38,128 bases of DNA from Candidatus Latescibacterota bacterium (GCA_022824945.1 JAJDYX010000041.1:1-38128); one strand, 5' to 3'; shown: positions 1 to 9,112, counted from the stretch's first letter. Numbers and translations are program-made. The notes: generated from the sequence alone by a model not told the origin.

Positions 1-2
1 AG

Positions 3-320
3 TGGAAAAGAGATACCCTGATCGATGCCACAGACCCATTGCTCCCGCGAAAAATCAGGCGCGTCACCTTCTCGGGAACGATCCCTCTCAAAACACACGG
101 CAGCAAAACCGTTCGGATATTCACATCCTCGCGCCCGGGCATCCATCAAATTGATGAGATACCGGCGATAGACCTCTCACGGGTTCAAACATATCAAATG
201 GAATATCCGGTCAGTTCACCCATTCAAGACTGCCGCGCCTACATTCGCTACAAACAGGATGTAGTTTTGCCAGATAAATGGCACATGATAGATACGCGGA
301 TGGAATGTGAGTGGCGATAA
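3..320 (+). CDS. C-terminal fragment of an unidentified protein (5' end beyond the window)
   Basis: The frame is open from the first complete codon at the left edge to a TAA at 318-320, so this is probably the tail of a gene that begins upstream. An internal TTG at 39 is an unlikely start because coding sense continues before it and no ribosome site precedes it. About 105 residues are visible, hydrophilic, with two Cys and no recognised motif. It could be the last domain of an exported protein, since the next three genes on this strand encode envelope proteins, but no family is recognised. Confidence 0.5.
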   Translation, partial: WKRDTLIDATDPLLPRKIRRVTFSGTIPLKTHGSKTVRIFTSSRPGIHQIDEIPAIDLSRVQTYQMEYPVSSPIQDCRAYIRYKQDVVLPDKWHMIDTRMECEWR

Positions 321-377
321 AGGGCTGGGACAGAGCGGTTTGAGTCGATCACGACCACTTTACTCAGCAGAATAAAT

Positions 378-1010
378 ATGAAATACCGTCTTATGACACT
401 ATTGATCTTATCCTCTTGGCCCTCTGTGAATGATTGCCAGGAACTCTATATTGGATTTGGGTTTGGGGCTGGTCCTTCATTTCCCGTGATAAATCAAACC
501 CCATGGCAGGATTGGAATAGTGGTCTTTTGCATGGAAACACTGCCTTCAATCTCCTCAGAGCGCAGATGGGACCCGTAGTAAACAGTGAGTTTTTTGTTG
601 GATACGAACCACTTGAGTTGTCTTTGCAAGGATCTTTTTTTCGCATGCCTCAACGAATCTTACAAAATATCCGAGAATCCCATCCGTTTGATTTTGGTGG
701 ATGGCTCAATTCACTTCTCATTGAATTGAGATGCAAAATTTCAGAAGGACTGATTCAAACCTATGGGAGTGGCGGATTAGGGGCCTTCATCTTTCGTTCC
801 CCAGATCATCAAAACGAGATTCCAACGTTACATTTTGGCGGTATAGTTGGGATAGGCAGTGAATTTGCCTTCAAAAAGAGAACCTGTTTTTTCAGTGAAA
901 TCCGTTTGCAAGGCGTAAAATTTAGAAGACAACGAGAAGATGTTGCCGAAAAGATAACAGGCACATTGAATATTATTGCGGGATGTCGATTTTGGATCGC
1001 CGTCGAATAA
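378..1010 (+). CDS. predicted outer-membrane beta-barrel protein
   Basis: A 210-residue protein with a short basic N-terminus and a hydrophobic stretch at about residues 5-16, consistent with a signal peptide cleaved near residue 20. The rest alternates polar and aromatic or hydrophobic residues with glycine-rich turns (for example GFGFGAGP and GSGGLGAF), as expected of barrel strands. It is not a recognised named family. Three Cys (one in the ELRCKI segment, one in KKRTCFF, one near the end in AGCRFW) lie in the mature part. No strong ribosome site precedes the ATG. The codons are AT-richer than in the next two genes. It lies upstream of, and co-directional with, the LpoB-like lipoprotein. 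The envelope location is inferred from sequence character only. Confidence 0.6.
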   Translation: MKYRLMTLLILSSWPSVNDCQELYIGFGFGAGPSFPVINQTPWQDWNSGLLHGNTAFNLLRAQMGPVVNSEFFVGYEPLELSLQGSFFRMPQRILQNIRESHPFDFGGWLNSLLIELRCKISEGLIQTYGSGGLGAFIFRSPDHQNEIPTLHFGGIVGIGSEFAFKKRTCFFSEIRLQGVKFRRQREDVAEKITGTLNIIAGCRFWIAVE

Positions 1011-1063
1011 CCACTTGAGAGTAACTTTTCGCCCTCTCTCACCTCTCAACAAGGAGCCTAACC

Positions 1064-1651
1064 ATGAAACTCATCACCTATGCAGCAATCGCCCTGATCG
1101 GCCTCACAACCGGATGCGCCGGTCCCAGAGCCTTTACAAAAGGGACGTATGAAGATCCCAAAACCATCGCCTTGCTCGACGACCGCTTTAACGAAAACGA
1201 CATGCAACTCATCGCCAAAAAAGTCGTCAACTCAATCCTCGAAGCACCGTTGAACAGGCCCGAACCCGCCATCATGCTCGGCAAAATGCGCAATCGCACC
1301 ACCGAACACATCGACATGGTGGCTCTCTCTGACAAAATCAAAACCGCATTGATCCAGAGCGGCAAAGTGCGCTTTGTCGATGTCACCAACCGCAAAGACA
1401 TCGCCACAGAATACGAATATCAACAATCGGGCTATGTCGATCCCGCACAGGCCAAAGCACCGGGCAAACAGACCGGATCAGACATGATCCTCACGGGCAC
1501 ACTCAGCGCGAATGTACAGGAAGTGGGCAAAGACAAACTCATCTACTACAAAGCCACATTCCAACTGACTGACCTGACCACATCTGAAATTATATGGACA
1601 GACGAAAAAGAAATCCGCAAAGCCTACAAAAAGCGCAGCATAGGATTGTAA
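1064..1651 (+). CDS. LpoB-like outer-membrane lipoprotein (penicillin-binding protein activator family)
   Basis: The 195-residue protein begins with a lipoprotein signal peptide: basic start, hydrophobic core and lipobox LTTGC, giving Cys18 as the lipidated residue. The body resembles the LpoB/PBP-activator domain. The pattern includes a LGKMRNRT segment, an Asp-rich helix ending in a FVDV strand, a long loop, then a GSDMILTGTL strand and paired strands around YYKATFQLTDL. In E. coli LpoB crosses the periplasm to stimulate PBP1b. Many distant bacterial members have unknown partners, so activator function here is inferred. An AAGGAG sits just upstream of the ATG. It lies between two predicted outer-membrane proteins, which fits envelope assembly or maintenance. 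Confidence 0.8.
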   Translation: MKLITYAAIALIGLTTGCAGPRAFTKGTYEDPKTIALLDDRFNENDMQLIAKKVVNSILEAPLNRPEPAIMLGKMRNRTTEHIDMVALSDKIKTALIQSGKVRFVDVTNRKDIATEYEYQQSGYVDPAQAKAPGKQTGSDMILTGTLSANVQEVGKDKLIYYKATFQLTDLTTSEIIWTDEKEIRKAYKKRSIGL

Positions 1652-1720
1652 TTGCGCTGAAGGCCTGAGATTATTAGGTTGGGGATTACGGATAACCTTG
1701 ATTGAGAAAGGAGCAAAACC

Positions 1721-2266
1721 ATGAAACACCTGCTATTCACACTCGCAATCGCTCTGCTTTTGGGAAGCAGTGCCAGCGCGCAAACGGGCCGAACTGATGG
1801 ATCGGAAGAAAGCGAATTCGGCAAAGGGGGATACCCTTTTGGTGGCCCGAACCATCGCGTCTATCTCAACACTGCCTTTGGCTCCGGCTTTTTTGACCTG
1901 ACGGACGTCAACAAAACGCGTACGGGTTTTCTCTACGGGATTGAACTCGGCGTCGAAATGGACCAGTGGCTCGGCATTCAGGCAGGCTATAATTATCTTT
2001 CCGACCGCGACATGTCCATCTTCAGCCTCGGCTCGCGTTTCGCCTACGCCTTTGACCCCTTTGTGTACCACGTCTCACTCAACGCCGGACTCTACGCGCC
2101 CAATGAAGGCAGCCGCAACTTTGGTCTGGCACCCGGCGCTGGCATAGACATCGTCCTCCACAAAAGGGTGCGTATCGGACTCGACTACAAACACGACTTC
2201 ATCTTTACTGACAACAGCATCACCGACATGGACCGGATCTATGCGGGCCTCAAATTCTTCTTTTGA
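1721..2266 (+). CDS. outer-membrane beta-barrel protein (OmpA-like eight-strand barrel type)
   Basis: A clear Sec signal peptide (basic start, long Leu/Ala core, cleavage after SASA near residue 20) leads into about 160 residues of alternating barrel strands. Examples are HRVYLNTAFGSGFF, FLYGIELGVEMDQWLGIQAGY and RVRIGLDYKHDFIFT. The last residues are KFFF, the aromatic C-terminal signature read by the BAM machinery. The length suits a small eight-stranded barrel. An AAAGGAG site precedes the ATG. It is the last gene of the + strand envelope block and ends before a strong hairpin. There is no OmpA peptidoglycan-binding domain, so a structural or adhesion role is possible but unproven. Confidence 0.75.
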   Translation: MKHLLFTLAIALLLGSSASAQTGRTDGSEESEFGKGGYPFGGPNHRVYLNTAFGSGFFDLTDVNKTRTGFLYGIELGVEMDQWLGIQAGYNYLSDRDMSIFSLGSRFAYAFDPFVYHVSLNAGLYAPNEGSRNFGLAPGAGIDIVLHKRVRIGLDYKHDFIFTDNSITDMDRIYAGLKFFF

Positions 2267-2301
2267 GCGATCAGCTTTTAGTATTGAAGCATGCAGGGGA
2301 A

Positions 2302-2333
2302 AAGCCTCGTTGGTTCTGCCAACGAGGCTTTTT
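2302..2333. terminator. bidirectional intrinsic terminator between convergent genes
   Basis: A perfect 12-bp inverted repeat (AAGCCTCGTTGG and its complement) encloses a 5-base loop, followed by T residues on the + strand and preceded by A residues that become U on the - strand. It lies between the barrel gene ending at 2266 and the FG-GAP gene whose stop is at 2348. It can therefore end transcription from both sides. Confidence 0.9.
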
Positions 2334-2347
2334 AAGGACTACCTGCG

Positions 2348-5014
2348 TCAGGCAGGCTCACTGTAGAGACTGACAAAGATCAGAAAATCGGAGAAACCAA
2401 CTGTTCCGTCTTCATCAAAATCAAACCGAAGATCAGTCGTTCCATAAGCCTCGGCAAATGCACGGAAATCTGACATACCAATAACCCCATCGCCATCGAC
2501 ATCCGCACGCTCGACCAGTGGCACTCGATACACATACGCGGAGCCTATGCGGTTGTCGCCTCCGGGTGCCCCAACCACGACGACGCCTCTATCCACGGAC
2601 ACAGCCTCTCCGAAGAAGTCATTGGCAATCCCATCGGCGGCGGTTAGCTTGGTCGTTTCTGTCCACATCTCACCATCATACGTAAACACATACGCAGAGC
2701 CAGAAAACCCGCCATTGTCGGAGTCCCCAAAAGCACCTATGACAATGGTGCGGCCAGACACATCCACAGAATGCCCGAAAAGGTCATGGTCTTCGCCATC
2801 AGATGCGATCAACTTGGTCGTTTCTGTCCACATCTCACCATCATACGTGAACACATACGCAGAGCCAGAGAATCTGACAACGCCAGCGTCCCTATCAGTA
2901 CCCACGACAACAGTGCGTCCATCCACAGATACAGAATGCCCAAAATAATCATAGATTTCGCCATCAGATGCGATCAGCTTGGCCGTTTCTTTCCACATCC
3001 CTCCATCATACGTGAACACATACACCGAGCCTCGCCGCCTATCATCCCCTTGAGCACCTGCGACAATAGTACTCCCTGAAATAGATACAGACCGCCCGAA
3101 GCTGTCACGGGCTTCGCCGTCGGAAGCGGTCAGCTTGATCGTTTCTGTCCACATCTCACCATCATACGTAAACACATACACCGAGCCTCGCCGCCTATCA
3201 TCCCCTTGAGCACCCGCGATAATAGTACTCCCTGAAATAGATACAGACCGCCCGAAATGGTCATTGGCTTCGCCATCGGAAGCGACCAACTTGGCCGTTT
3301 CTGCCCACATCTCGCCATCATACGTAAACACATACACCGAGCCTCTATCATCGTCATCCCCTGGAGCACTCACTATCATAGTGCGACCATCCACAGATAT
3401 AGAATGTCCGAAATTGTCACGGGCTTCCCCATCGGAAGAGGTCAGCGCGGCCGTTTCTGCCCACATCTCACCATCATACGTGAACACATACGCAGAGCCT
3501 CTCCCTTCGTTATCTTTATCGGCACCCACGACAATAGTGCGACCATCTACAAATAAAGAATGTCCGAAGTCATTACTAAAATAACCATTACCATCAGCGG
3601 CGGTCAGCTTGGTCGTTTCTGTCCACATCCCACCATCATGCGTGAACACATACGCAGAGCCTCTATCATTCTCATCCCCAAAAGCACCCACGATAATGGT
3701 ACCATCTGAAACAGATATAGAATGCCCCAAAAAGTCATAAGCTTCGCCATCGGAAGCGGTCAGCTTAGTCGTTTCAGCCCACATCCCGCCATCATACGTG
3801 AACACATACGCAGAGCCAGAAAGTCGGCCACTGTCGCCATCTCTATCAGTACCCACAGCAATAGTGCGACCATCCACATCCACAGAATGTCCGAAATAAT
3901 CATAGGCTTCACCATCAGTAGGGGTCAGCTTGACCGTTTCTGTCCACATCTCACCATCATACGTGAACACATATACCGAACCAGAAAGTCGGCCATTTTC
4001 GCCATCTCTTGGAGCACCTACGACAATGGTGCTATCTGAAATAGACACAGACTGCCCGAAGAGATCATAGGCTTCGCCATCGGCAGCGACCAGCTTGACC
4101 GTTTCTGCCCACTTCTCACCATCATACGTGAACACATACACTGAGCCTCTCCGCCTATCATCTCCTTGAGCACCCACGACAATGGTACGACCATCTACAG
4201 ATATAGAATAACCAAAGAAGTCATAAGCTTCGCCATCGAAAGCGACCAGCTCGACCATTTCTGTCCACATCTCACCATCATACGTGAACACATACACCGA
4301 GCCTCTATCATCGTCATCCCCAAACGCACTCACGACAATGGTGCTATCTGAAACAGACACAGATGCCAAACCAGTCCAAATATTGGTATCTGGTTTGATA
4401 TCAAGGGATAGTCTGGCTGTTTCTGTCCAGGTCCCTCCATCATGCGTGAACACATACGCCTGATAGGTGCTAATCACGACAATGGTGTTTCCATCCACAT
4501 CCACAGAATGTCCGAAGAATTCATTGGCTTTGCCATCGGTGGGGGCCAATTTGGCCGTTTCTGTCCACACACCCTCATCATACGTAAACACATACACCGA
4601 GCCTCTGTTATTCTCATCCCCACCAGCACCCACGACAGCAGTGTTTCCATCTACAGAGACTGAATACCCCAGAGTATCGGACAATCTGGTCACTACGCCG
4701 TCCAAATCCGTCAGTTTGGCTTGTTGCACAAACGGATCAATAGAGCCATCAGTGGCAGAAAGGTGAACGCCTTTTGAGCGAAAGCGGGCGGTCAGGTTGT
4801 AGGAATCTGAAACATAGTTCTGAAGACTGTTGACCATAGGGTGGAACTGCCTGTTGTGAAGTTGTTCATAGAGCGTTTGTTCATCGCTTCCCAACTCTTG
4901 CTCAGCATTTTTAGCGGCTTGCGCGTCACCTTTCCCCATTGCCAAACCGACAGCGATAGCCAGCAAGTGGTAAATCAACATATATTTATTATACCTAAAA
5001 CGTCTGAAAGACAT
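2348..5014 (-). CDS. secreted FG-GAP repeat beta-propeller protein with C-terminal dockerin-like domain
   Basis: 888 residues. The start is supported by an AAAGGG about eight bases upstream. A basic stretch then a hydrophobic core (residues 12-26) ending in AQA near 34 forms a signal peptide. Residues of about 100-835 hold 14 copies of a roughly 50-residue repeat with the core IVVGAxGDxxxRGSxYVFTYDGxxW, the FG-GAP_2 type; the last copy is truncated. Fourteen blades would suit two seven-bladed propellers. Residues of about 837-888 contain two calcium-loop motifs, DVDGDGVIGMSDF and DFDEDGTVGFSDF, which is a dockerin type I-like pair. Such proteins are exported, and the dockerin would bind a cohesin-like partner not seen here. 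It is the last gene of the - strand run beginning with gamma-glutamyltransferase. Substrate or ligand is unknown. Confidence 0.85.
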   Translation of the reverse strand: MSFRRFRYNKYMLIYHLLAIAVGLAMGKGDAQAAKNAEQELGSDEQTLYEQLHNRQFHPMVNSLQNYVSDSYNLTARFRSKGVHLSATDGSIDPFVQQAKLTDLDGVVTRLSDTLGYSVSVDGNTAVVGAGGDENNRGSVYVFTYDEGVWTETAKLAPTDGKANEFFGHSVDVDGNTIVVISTYQAYVFTHDGGTWTETARLSLDIKPDTNIWTGLASVSVSDSTIVVSAFGDDDDRGSVYVFTYDGEMWTEMVELVAFDGEAYDFFGYSISVDGRTIVVGAQGDDRRRGSVYVFTYDGEKWAETVKLVAADGEAYDLFGQSVSISDSTIVVGAPRDGENGRLSGSVYVFTYDGEMWTETVKLTPTDGEAYDYFGHSVDVDGRTIAVGTDRDGDSGRLSGSAYVFTYDGGMWAETTKLTASDGEAYDFLGHSISVSDGTIIVGAFGDENDRGSAYVFTHDGGMWTETTKLTAADGNGYFSNDFGHSLFVDGRTIVVGADKDNEGRGSAYVFTYDGEMWAETAALTSSDGEARDNFGHSISVDGRTMIVSAPGDDDDRGSVYVFTYDGEMWAETAKLVASDGEANDHFGRSVSISGSTIIAGAQGDDRRRGSVYVFTYDGEMWTETIKLTASDGEARDSFGRSVSISGSTIVAGAQGDDRRRGSVYVFTYDGGMWKETAKLIASDGEIYDYFGHSVSVDGRTVVVGTDRDAGVVRFSGSAYVFTYDGEMWTETTKLIASDGEDHDLFGHSVDVSGRTIVIGAFGDSDNGGFSGSAYVFTYDGEMWTETTKLTAADGIANDFFGEAVSVDRGVVVVGAPGGDNRIGSAYVYRVPLVERADVDGDGVIGMSDFRAFAEAYGTTDLRFDFDEDGTVGFSDFLIFVSLYSEPA
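2525..4690 (-). repeat. in-gene tandem array of 14 FG-GAP repeats (about 150 bp each)
   Basis: The DNA encoding the propeller repeats is itself repetitive. A segment like CACATCTCACCATCATACGT recurs at roughly 150-170 base intervals across the gene. The array is a coding repeat, not a non-coding satellite. The period varies because insertions such as the GRLSGS loop are present in some blades only. Confidence 0.85.
2997..3310 (-). repeat. recent duplication of one propeller blade inside the FG-GAP array
   Basis: Two adjacent 156-base units are almost identical in DNA, including the stretch coding QGDDRRRGSVYVFTYDG and the following SISGST segment. The other blades have diverged considerably more. 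This points to a recent unequal-crossover or slippage duplication of one blade. Confidence 0.7.
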
Positions 5015-5057
5015 ATAATGCCCTTTCTAATGTGGTGTACAACTATCTTCTTTACAC

Positions 5058-6080
5058 CTACCCAAACACATCACTCGCGACAAAAGCCATACCCAGTGCA
5101 GCGGCAGAATCGCCACCGCGCGCCCATTCAAACTGCGTTGAGACAGCCTGAGCATCAAAGGGATTTTCGAGATAGATCGGCCACGACCCATCCTCAAATC
5201 CTTCAATCACCCATGCCATATACTGATCGCGAAAAGATGCTTCTGAAAGCCCCCCACCGATCACCACAAGCCCCGGATCGAATAACCGCACCCAATTCGC
5301 TATCGCATAACCCAGAATAAATGCCTGCTCCTTAAAAAGCGACACAGCGAGTGGATCGCCATTCTCCGCATAATCGCGGAGTTGATACGCCTTTTCTTCA
5401 ATCGACGCATCAGAAGCATTCAGCGCGTGATCCTTCCATTTCTCCCCCGCCAATTTAAGCCCAAGCCTGCGTCGCAATGCCATAAGCGATACCCAGGCCT
5501 CCGCACAACCCGTCAGCCCACACGAGCAGTCTGGCAACTCCCCATCCACCTCCCGAAACGGAACCGAAGCATGCCCCACTTCCAGCGCGAGACCATTTGA
5601 CCCCTCGTAAATCTGACCACCTGGCAAGACCAATCCGCCGCCCAGACCCGTTCCAGGTGCGATAAGCAGAAGACCCGCATCGGAATCTGCCCGCGCCGCG
5701 TATTCTCCCGCTGCTGCTGCATTCCCATCATTTGTCATATACACGGGCACACCCACACGCGTAGAAAACTCGCCGCGAATATTCGTCCCCACCCAATCCG
5801 CACCCAGATTGGCCTGCACCCGAATGACCCCACTGCTACTCGGCGCGGGAACATCCAGCCCAATACCCGCGATATCCGATTGACGCCTCCCTGCGCAATC
5901 CGTCAATAACTTCAGTGCTTCCTCAAGCTGTACAAACGTAGCCTCATACCCATCTTTAACGCGACTGGGCACCTCCACCATATCGCCCAATAAATTGCCA
6001 GCAGCATCGACGAGAATGGACTTCACACTCGTCCCACCAATATCCAAACCCGCAAAACAGCGCGTATCGCCTTCTCTCAT
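5058..6080 (-). CDS. ROK-family sugar kinase (glucokinase / N-acetylmannosamine kinase type)
   Basis: 340 residues, normal for ROK kinases, which phosphorylate hexoses in the cytoplasm using ATP. The ATP-binding motif DIGGT is at 13-17. NDGNAA at 117-122 carries the catalytic Asp118, and GTGLGGG at 143-149 is the second phosphate loop. The ROK zinc site is complete: GH at 169-170 and CSCGLTGC at 185-192. There is no N-terminal helix-turn-helix, so it is an enzyme rather than a NagC/XylR-type repressor. It follows the propeller gene by 10 bases and precedes the FG-GAP gene by 43, suggesting co-transcription. The exact sugar cannot be read from the sequence. Confidence 0.88.
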   Translation of the reverse strand: MREGDTRCFAGLDIGGTSVKSILVDAAGNLLGDMVEVPSRVKDGYEATFVQLEEALKLLTDCAGRRQSDIAGIGLDVPAPSSSGVIRVQANLGADWVGTNIRGEFSTRVGVPVYMTNDGNAAAAGEYAARADSDAGLLLIAPGTGLGGGLVLPGGQIYEGSNGLALEVGHASVPFREVDGELPDCSCGLTGCAEAWVSLMALRRRLGLKLAGEKWKDHALNASDASIEEKAYQLRDYAENGDPLAVSLFKEQAFILGYAIANWVRLFDPGLVVIGGGLSEASFRDQYMAWVIEGFEDGSWPIYLENPFDAQAVSTQFEWARGGDSAAALGMAFVASDVFG

Positions 6081-6090
6081 AACCCCATTC

Positions 6091-7269
6091 CTATCTTCGG
6101 GTAATCACAAACAACTGGCGCGTTCCATTTCGGGAAATTGATGGAAAAAGCACCTGATCACTCGTGCGATTCCAGCAGGGCGCGGGATCGCTCCTCAAAT
6201 CCCCCGATATCCACTCCCCTTGATCGTATCGTCGAGTTCGCGCCCATGCCCCGTCAGCCATGCGATACATCACATAAACTGTTCCGCGCTTTGGTCCCGA
6301 ACCATTGATAATCCACTTTCCGTCTGGAGAAAATGCATTGTCTCCGCCAGGTTCTGGAAAAACAGACTGATCTCCCAGAGTCCGTACAATTTTCTGCGCA
6401 TCGGTATCGTACACCACCAGATCATCGGCATTGTGACCGAGAATCTCATGCCCTTCCAACCATTCGGGATGCCCGCCAATAAAAACCTTTTGTATGGTCA
6501 GATCACTGCCATCGGGATTCACGGTAAAAGGCACATTGAGCCGCGCTTCGCGCTTATTGAACTTGCCCCGCGCATAAAAATAAATCCGGTCATCATCCCG
6601 GTTCCACAGCGTATGATTGATAAACATCTCTTTGCTCTCAACTCCCGGATGGTAATCCCGCAACGCATCTCCCAATTGGGCAAAAGATACAATCAGCTCT
6701 TTTTGACCCGTATTCACATCAACCTTAAAAATCCCATCATCTTCAGGATGTACAACCCCTTCGGTCCAGTCCGCCGCGCCGAGATACCCCGTCACCAACC
6801 GCAGACGCGCCATGCGCGCGTAATTTAATCCCAAAAAATAACCGCCGTTCTGCGCCACGCCGCTATTGCCAAACGACGTATCTTCATAGCGATATTCGCG
6901 GATCCTTTTCCCTCTGGAAATATCGAACAAAACCGTGAAAACTTTCTGAGTCTCCAGATCGCGATCATTAAAGAAAAACTGAGTCTCCGGAGATTCGGGA
7001 TTCCAATAAAACATCGTACCCTGCTGCGGATTCCACCCCTGTGACTGGTCAACCACCTGGATTGCATGATCATTCTCAGTATCGATCAAAATCACATCTG
7101 CCGCCTCGCCAGGTCCGGGCATGTGATCCTGAAAATCATTCCGCAATGCGACGATATAACGACCGCCCTGATTCCAGGGAATGGTTTGCGATTGACCGAT
7201 ATACCCAAAAAAGTGATGTTTGGGACCATACGTAATCTGCTCTACCTCAAGCTCAAATGAATCCGACAA
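6091..7269 (-). CDS. TolB/WD40-like beta-propeller protein of unknown function
   Basis: The open frame extends to 7392, but its first 41 codons lie mostly inside the upstream gamma-glutamyltransferase gene. A TTG at 7269 has AAGGAG six bases upstream and is the better start, giving 392 residues. The protein has repeated WD40-like or TolB-like strands, for example NAFSPDGKWIINGSG, DRIYFYARGKF and SDQVLFPSISRNGTRQLFV. These resemble the propellers of oligogalacturonate-lyase-like and TolB-like proteins. The N-terminus HHFFGYIGQSQTIPWN follows at once without a signal peptide, so it is probably cytoplasmic. The position between an amide hydrolase and a sugar kinase suggests a role in substrate binding or breakdown. 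Catalytic function is not established. Confidence 0.7.
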   Translation of the reverse strand: MSDSFELEVEQITYGPKHHFFGYIGQSQTIPWNQGGRYIVALRNDFQDHMPGPGEAADVILIDTENDHAIQVVDQSQGWNPQQGTMFYWNPESPETQFFFNDRDLETQKVFTVLFDISRGKRIREYRYEDTSFGNSGVAQNGGYFLGLNYARMARLRLVTGYLGAADWTEGVVHPEDDGIFKVDVNTGQKELIVSFAQLGDALRDYHPGVESKEMFINHTLWNRDDDRIYFYARGKFNKREARLNVPFTVNPDGSDLTIQKVFIGGHPEWLEGHEILGHNADDLVVYDTDAQKIVRTLGDQSVFPEPGGDNAFSPDGKWIINGSGPKRGTVYVMYRMADGAWARTRRYDQGEWISGDLRSDPAPCWNRTSDQVLFPSISRNGTRQLFVITRR

Positions 7270-7295
7270 TTTATTCTCCTTGTGTATGTTACGGC

Positions 7296-8921
7296 CTAAA
7301 CCCCTATCGCATATCCATCGCGCCTCGGATCTGCGCCGCCCATCAGCGCGCCGGATTCTGCATCCACCACAATACCCTGCGCGCCCCCGCAAACGGGGGA
7401 ATAATCGGGCAACACCTTCACATCGTGCCCACGTGCTTTCAGTGCGCGCCGAACAGACTTCGACATCCGCCTTTCAATAGACACCTGTGTACCCGCAGTC
7501 TCAATGCGGAACCGAGGCGCTTCAATCGCCGCCTGTATATTCATGCCGTAATCCAGCACATTGGTCAAAAATTGCACCGACGTTTGTTGAATCCCCCAAC
7601 TTCCCGGCGTACCCAGCGCAGAAAAAAGTGCGCCATCTCGAAATACCAGCATAGGCGACAGACACATATCCACTTTTTTGTGGGGCGCAATACAATTGGG
7701 GCTATCGGGCACCAGATCGCCCCACCGAATAAAATTGTTCAAAAACATACCCGTATCGCCCATCATCACCCCCGACCCAAATCCCGACCCCAAACTCTGA
7801 GTTATAGCCACAGCATTGCCATCGCCATCGACCACATCAAAATGCGTCGTGCATTCATTGCGCCATGCCGCTGGATCGCCCGGTTCAATCTCACCCGGCA
7901 ATTTTGTCGCCGGATACCACTCGCCCCGATGCACGCCCGCACGCTTTCCAATCAGCTTTCGGCGTTCTTCCGCATACCCCTTGGAAATCAATCCTTCAAT
8001 CGGTGCCTGCGGAGCAGCCGCGTATTCTATCCGATCTGCATTGCCCAACTTCACAGCTTCAATGAACAGGTGTAATGCCTGTTCCGAATGGTGTTCCATC
8101 TCCTCCAGATCGTATCCTTCCAGCATATTGAGCGTCTCGAGAATCTGAAATCCCGCACTCGGCGGCGGCGGGCAAAATACCTCATAGCCGCGATAGGTCG
8201 TCGCTATCGGATCGACCCATTCCGGTTCAAAATCCGCCAGATCGCGCTCGGACAACCAGCCCCCTTCCCCCTGAATATATCCCGCCATTTCACGCGCGAG
8301 ATCGCCGCGATAAAAAACCTCTGCTCCCCCTTCAGCGACCCGTCGAAACGTCTGCGCCAGATCCTTTTGAATTAAAATCTCCCCTGGTAGAGGTCCGCGC
8401 CCACGCGACAGAATAACGCTTACAGCCCTGTCGTTCATCTTCCCACCACTATTCATCGATTGACTATTCCTCACCGTCACAGCATACCCATTCTCCGCCA
8501 GATCAATCGCAGGCGCAAATACATCTGCTGGCGTCATCGTGCCATAGCGTTCCAACAATTCCAACCAGCCGCCACAAGCACCCGGCGTCAAACACGAACG
8601 CGGCCCAGCATCTTTATCCGCCGGTCCATCAAACAACTCCCCACGCGCCTGATGCGGTGTTCGCCCACAATAATCCAGGACGCGCCTGTGATCGTTTTTC
8701 GCATCATACACAATCGCATAACCCACCCCCGCAATACCAGACATATAGGGTTCCACAACATTGAGCGCGGCAGCAACAGCAACCGCTGCATCAAACGCAT
8801 TGCCCCCTTCAAGCAACATCCGCGCGCCAGATAGCGCAGCTTGAGGATGCGCACACGCAACCATACCGCGCGTGCCCGTAACCGTTGGTCTATGTGTCAC
8901 ACCATGTGCTGAAAAAGCCAT
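7296..8921 (-). CDS. ggt: gamma-glutamyltransferase (Ntn-hydrolase family)
   Basis: 541 residues, typical of the GGT family, whose members mature by self-cleavage and transfer or hydrolyse gamma-glutamyl groups. The ALSGARMLLEGGNAFDAAVA segment (29-48) is the standard N-terminal signature. The processing site is CTTH, making Thr358 the predicted new N-terminal nucleophile of the small subunit, followed by FDVVDGDGNAVAITQSLGSG. Later GGFGSG-like glycines and MFLNN match the substrate loop. There is no signal peptide, unlike periplasmic E. coli GGT, so a cytoplasmic member acting on another amide is possible. AGGAG lies seven bases before the ATG. It is first in the run that continues into the propeller, ROK and FG-GAP genes. 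Confidence 0.88.
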   Translation of the reverse strand: MAFSAHGVTHRPTVTGTRGMVACAHPQAALSGARMLLEGGNAFDAAVAVAAALNVVEPYMSGIAGVGYAIVYDAKNDHRRVLDYCGRTPHQARGELFDGPADKDAGPRSCLTPGACGGWLELLERYGTMTPADVFAPAIDLAENGYAVTVRNSQSMNSGGKMNDRAVSVILSRGRGPLPGEILIQKDLAQTFRRVAEGGAEVFYRGDLAREMAGYIQGEGGWLSERDLADFEPEWVDPIATTYRGYEVFCPPPPSAGFQILETLNMLEGYDLEEMEHHSEQALHLFIEAVKLGNADRIEYAAAPQAPIEGLISKGYAEERRKLIGKRAGVHRGEWYPATKLPGEIEPGDPAAWRNECTTHFDVVDGDGNAVAITQSLGSGFGSGVMMGDTGMFLNNFIRWGDLVPDSPNCIAPHKKVDMCLSPMLVFRDGALFSALGTPGSWGIQQTSVQFLTNVLDYGMNIQAAIEAPRFRIETAGTQVSIERRMSKSVRRALKARGHDVKVLPDYSPVCGGAQGIVVDAESGALMGGADPRRDGYAIGV

Positions 8922-9112
8922 AACACTGCTCCTGAGAATTTTGATTTCCGCACTGCAATAGGCCGAATTAAAATCGGTATAATCTACGTCCAGCAGGATA
9001 AATTGGCAACCGTAGAGTCACAGCTAATGGAGAATCTATTGCTCCATTTGCCACACCAACGTATATTGCCCCATCCGCTATCACATTCATCCATAATCTG
9101 GAAAGAAACCTT

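Noticed and set aside
2547..4766. Several + strand frames and evenly spaced repeats that might suggest a CRISPR-like array or small genes
   Set aside because: The period is that of the FG-GAP blades on the other strand, repeats are not identical and there are no unique spacers.
7257..8075. A 272-codon + strand frame across the gamma-glutamyltransferase gene
   Set aside because: It is a mirror of the GC-rich coding frame, with unusual Arg/His/Pro composition and no family signature.
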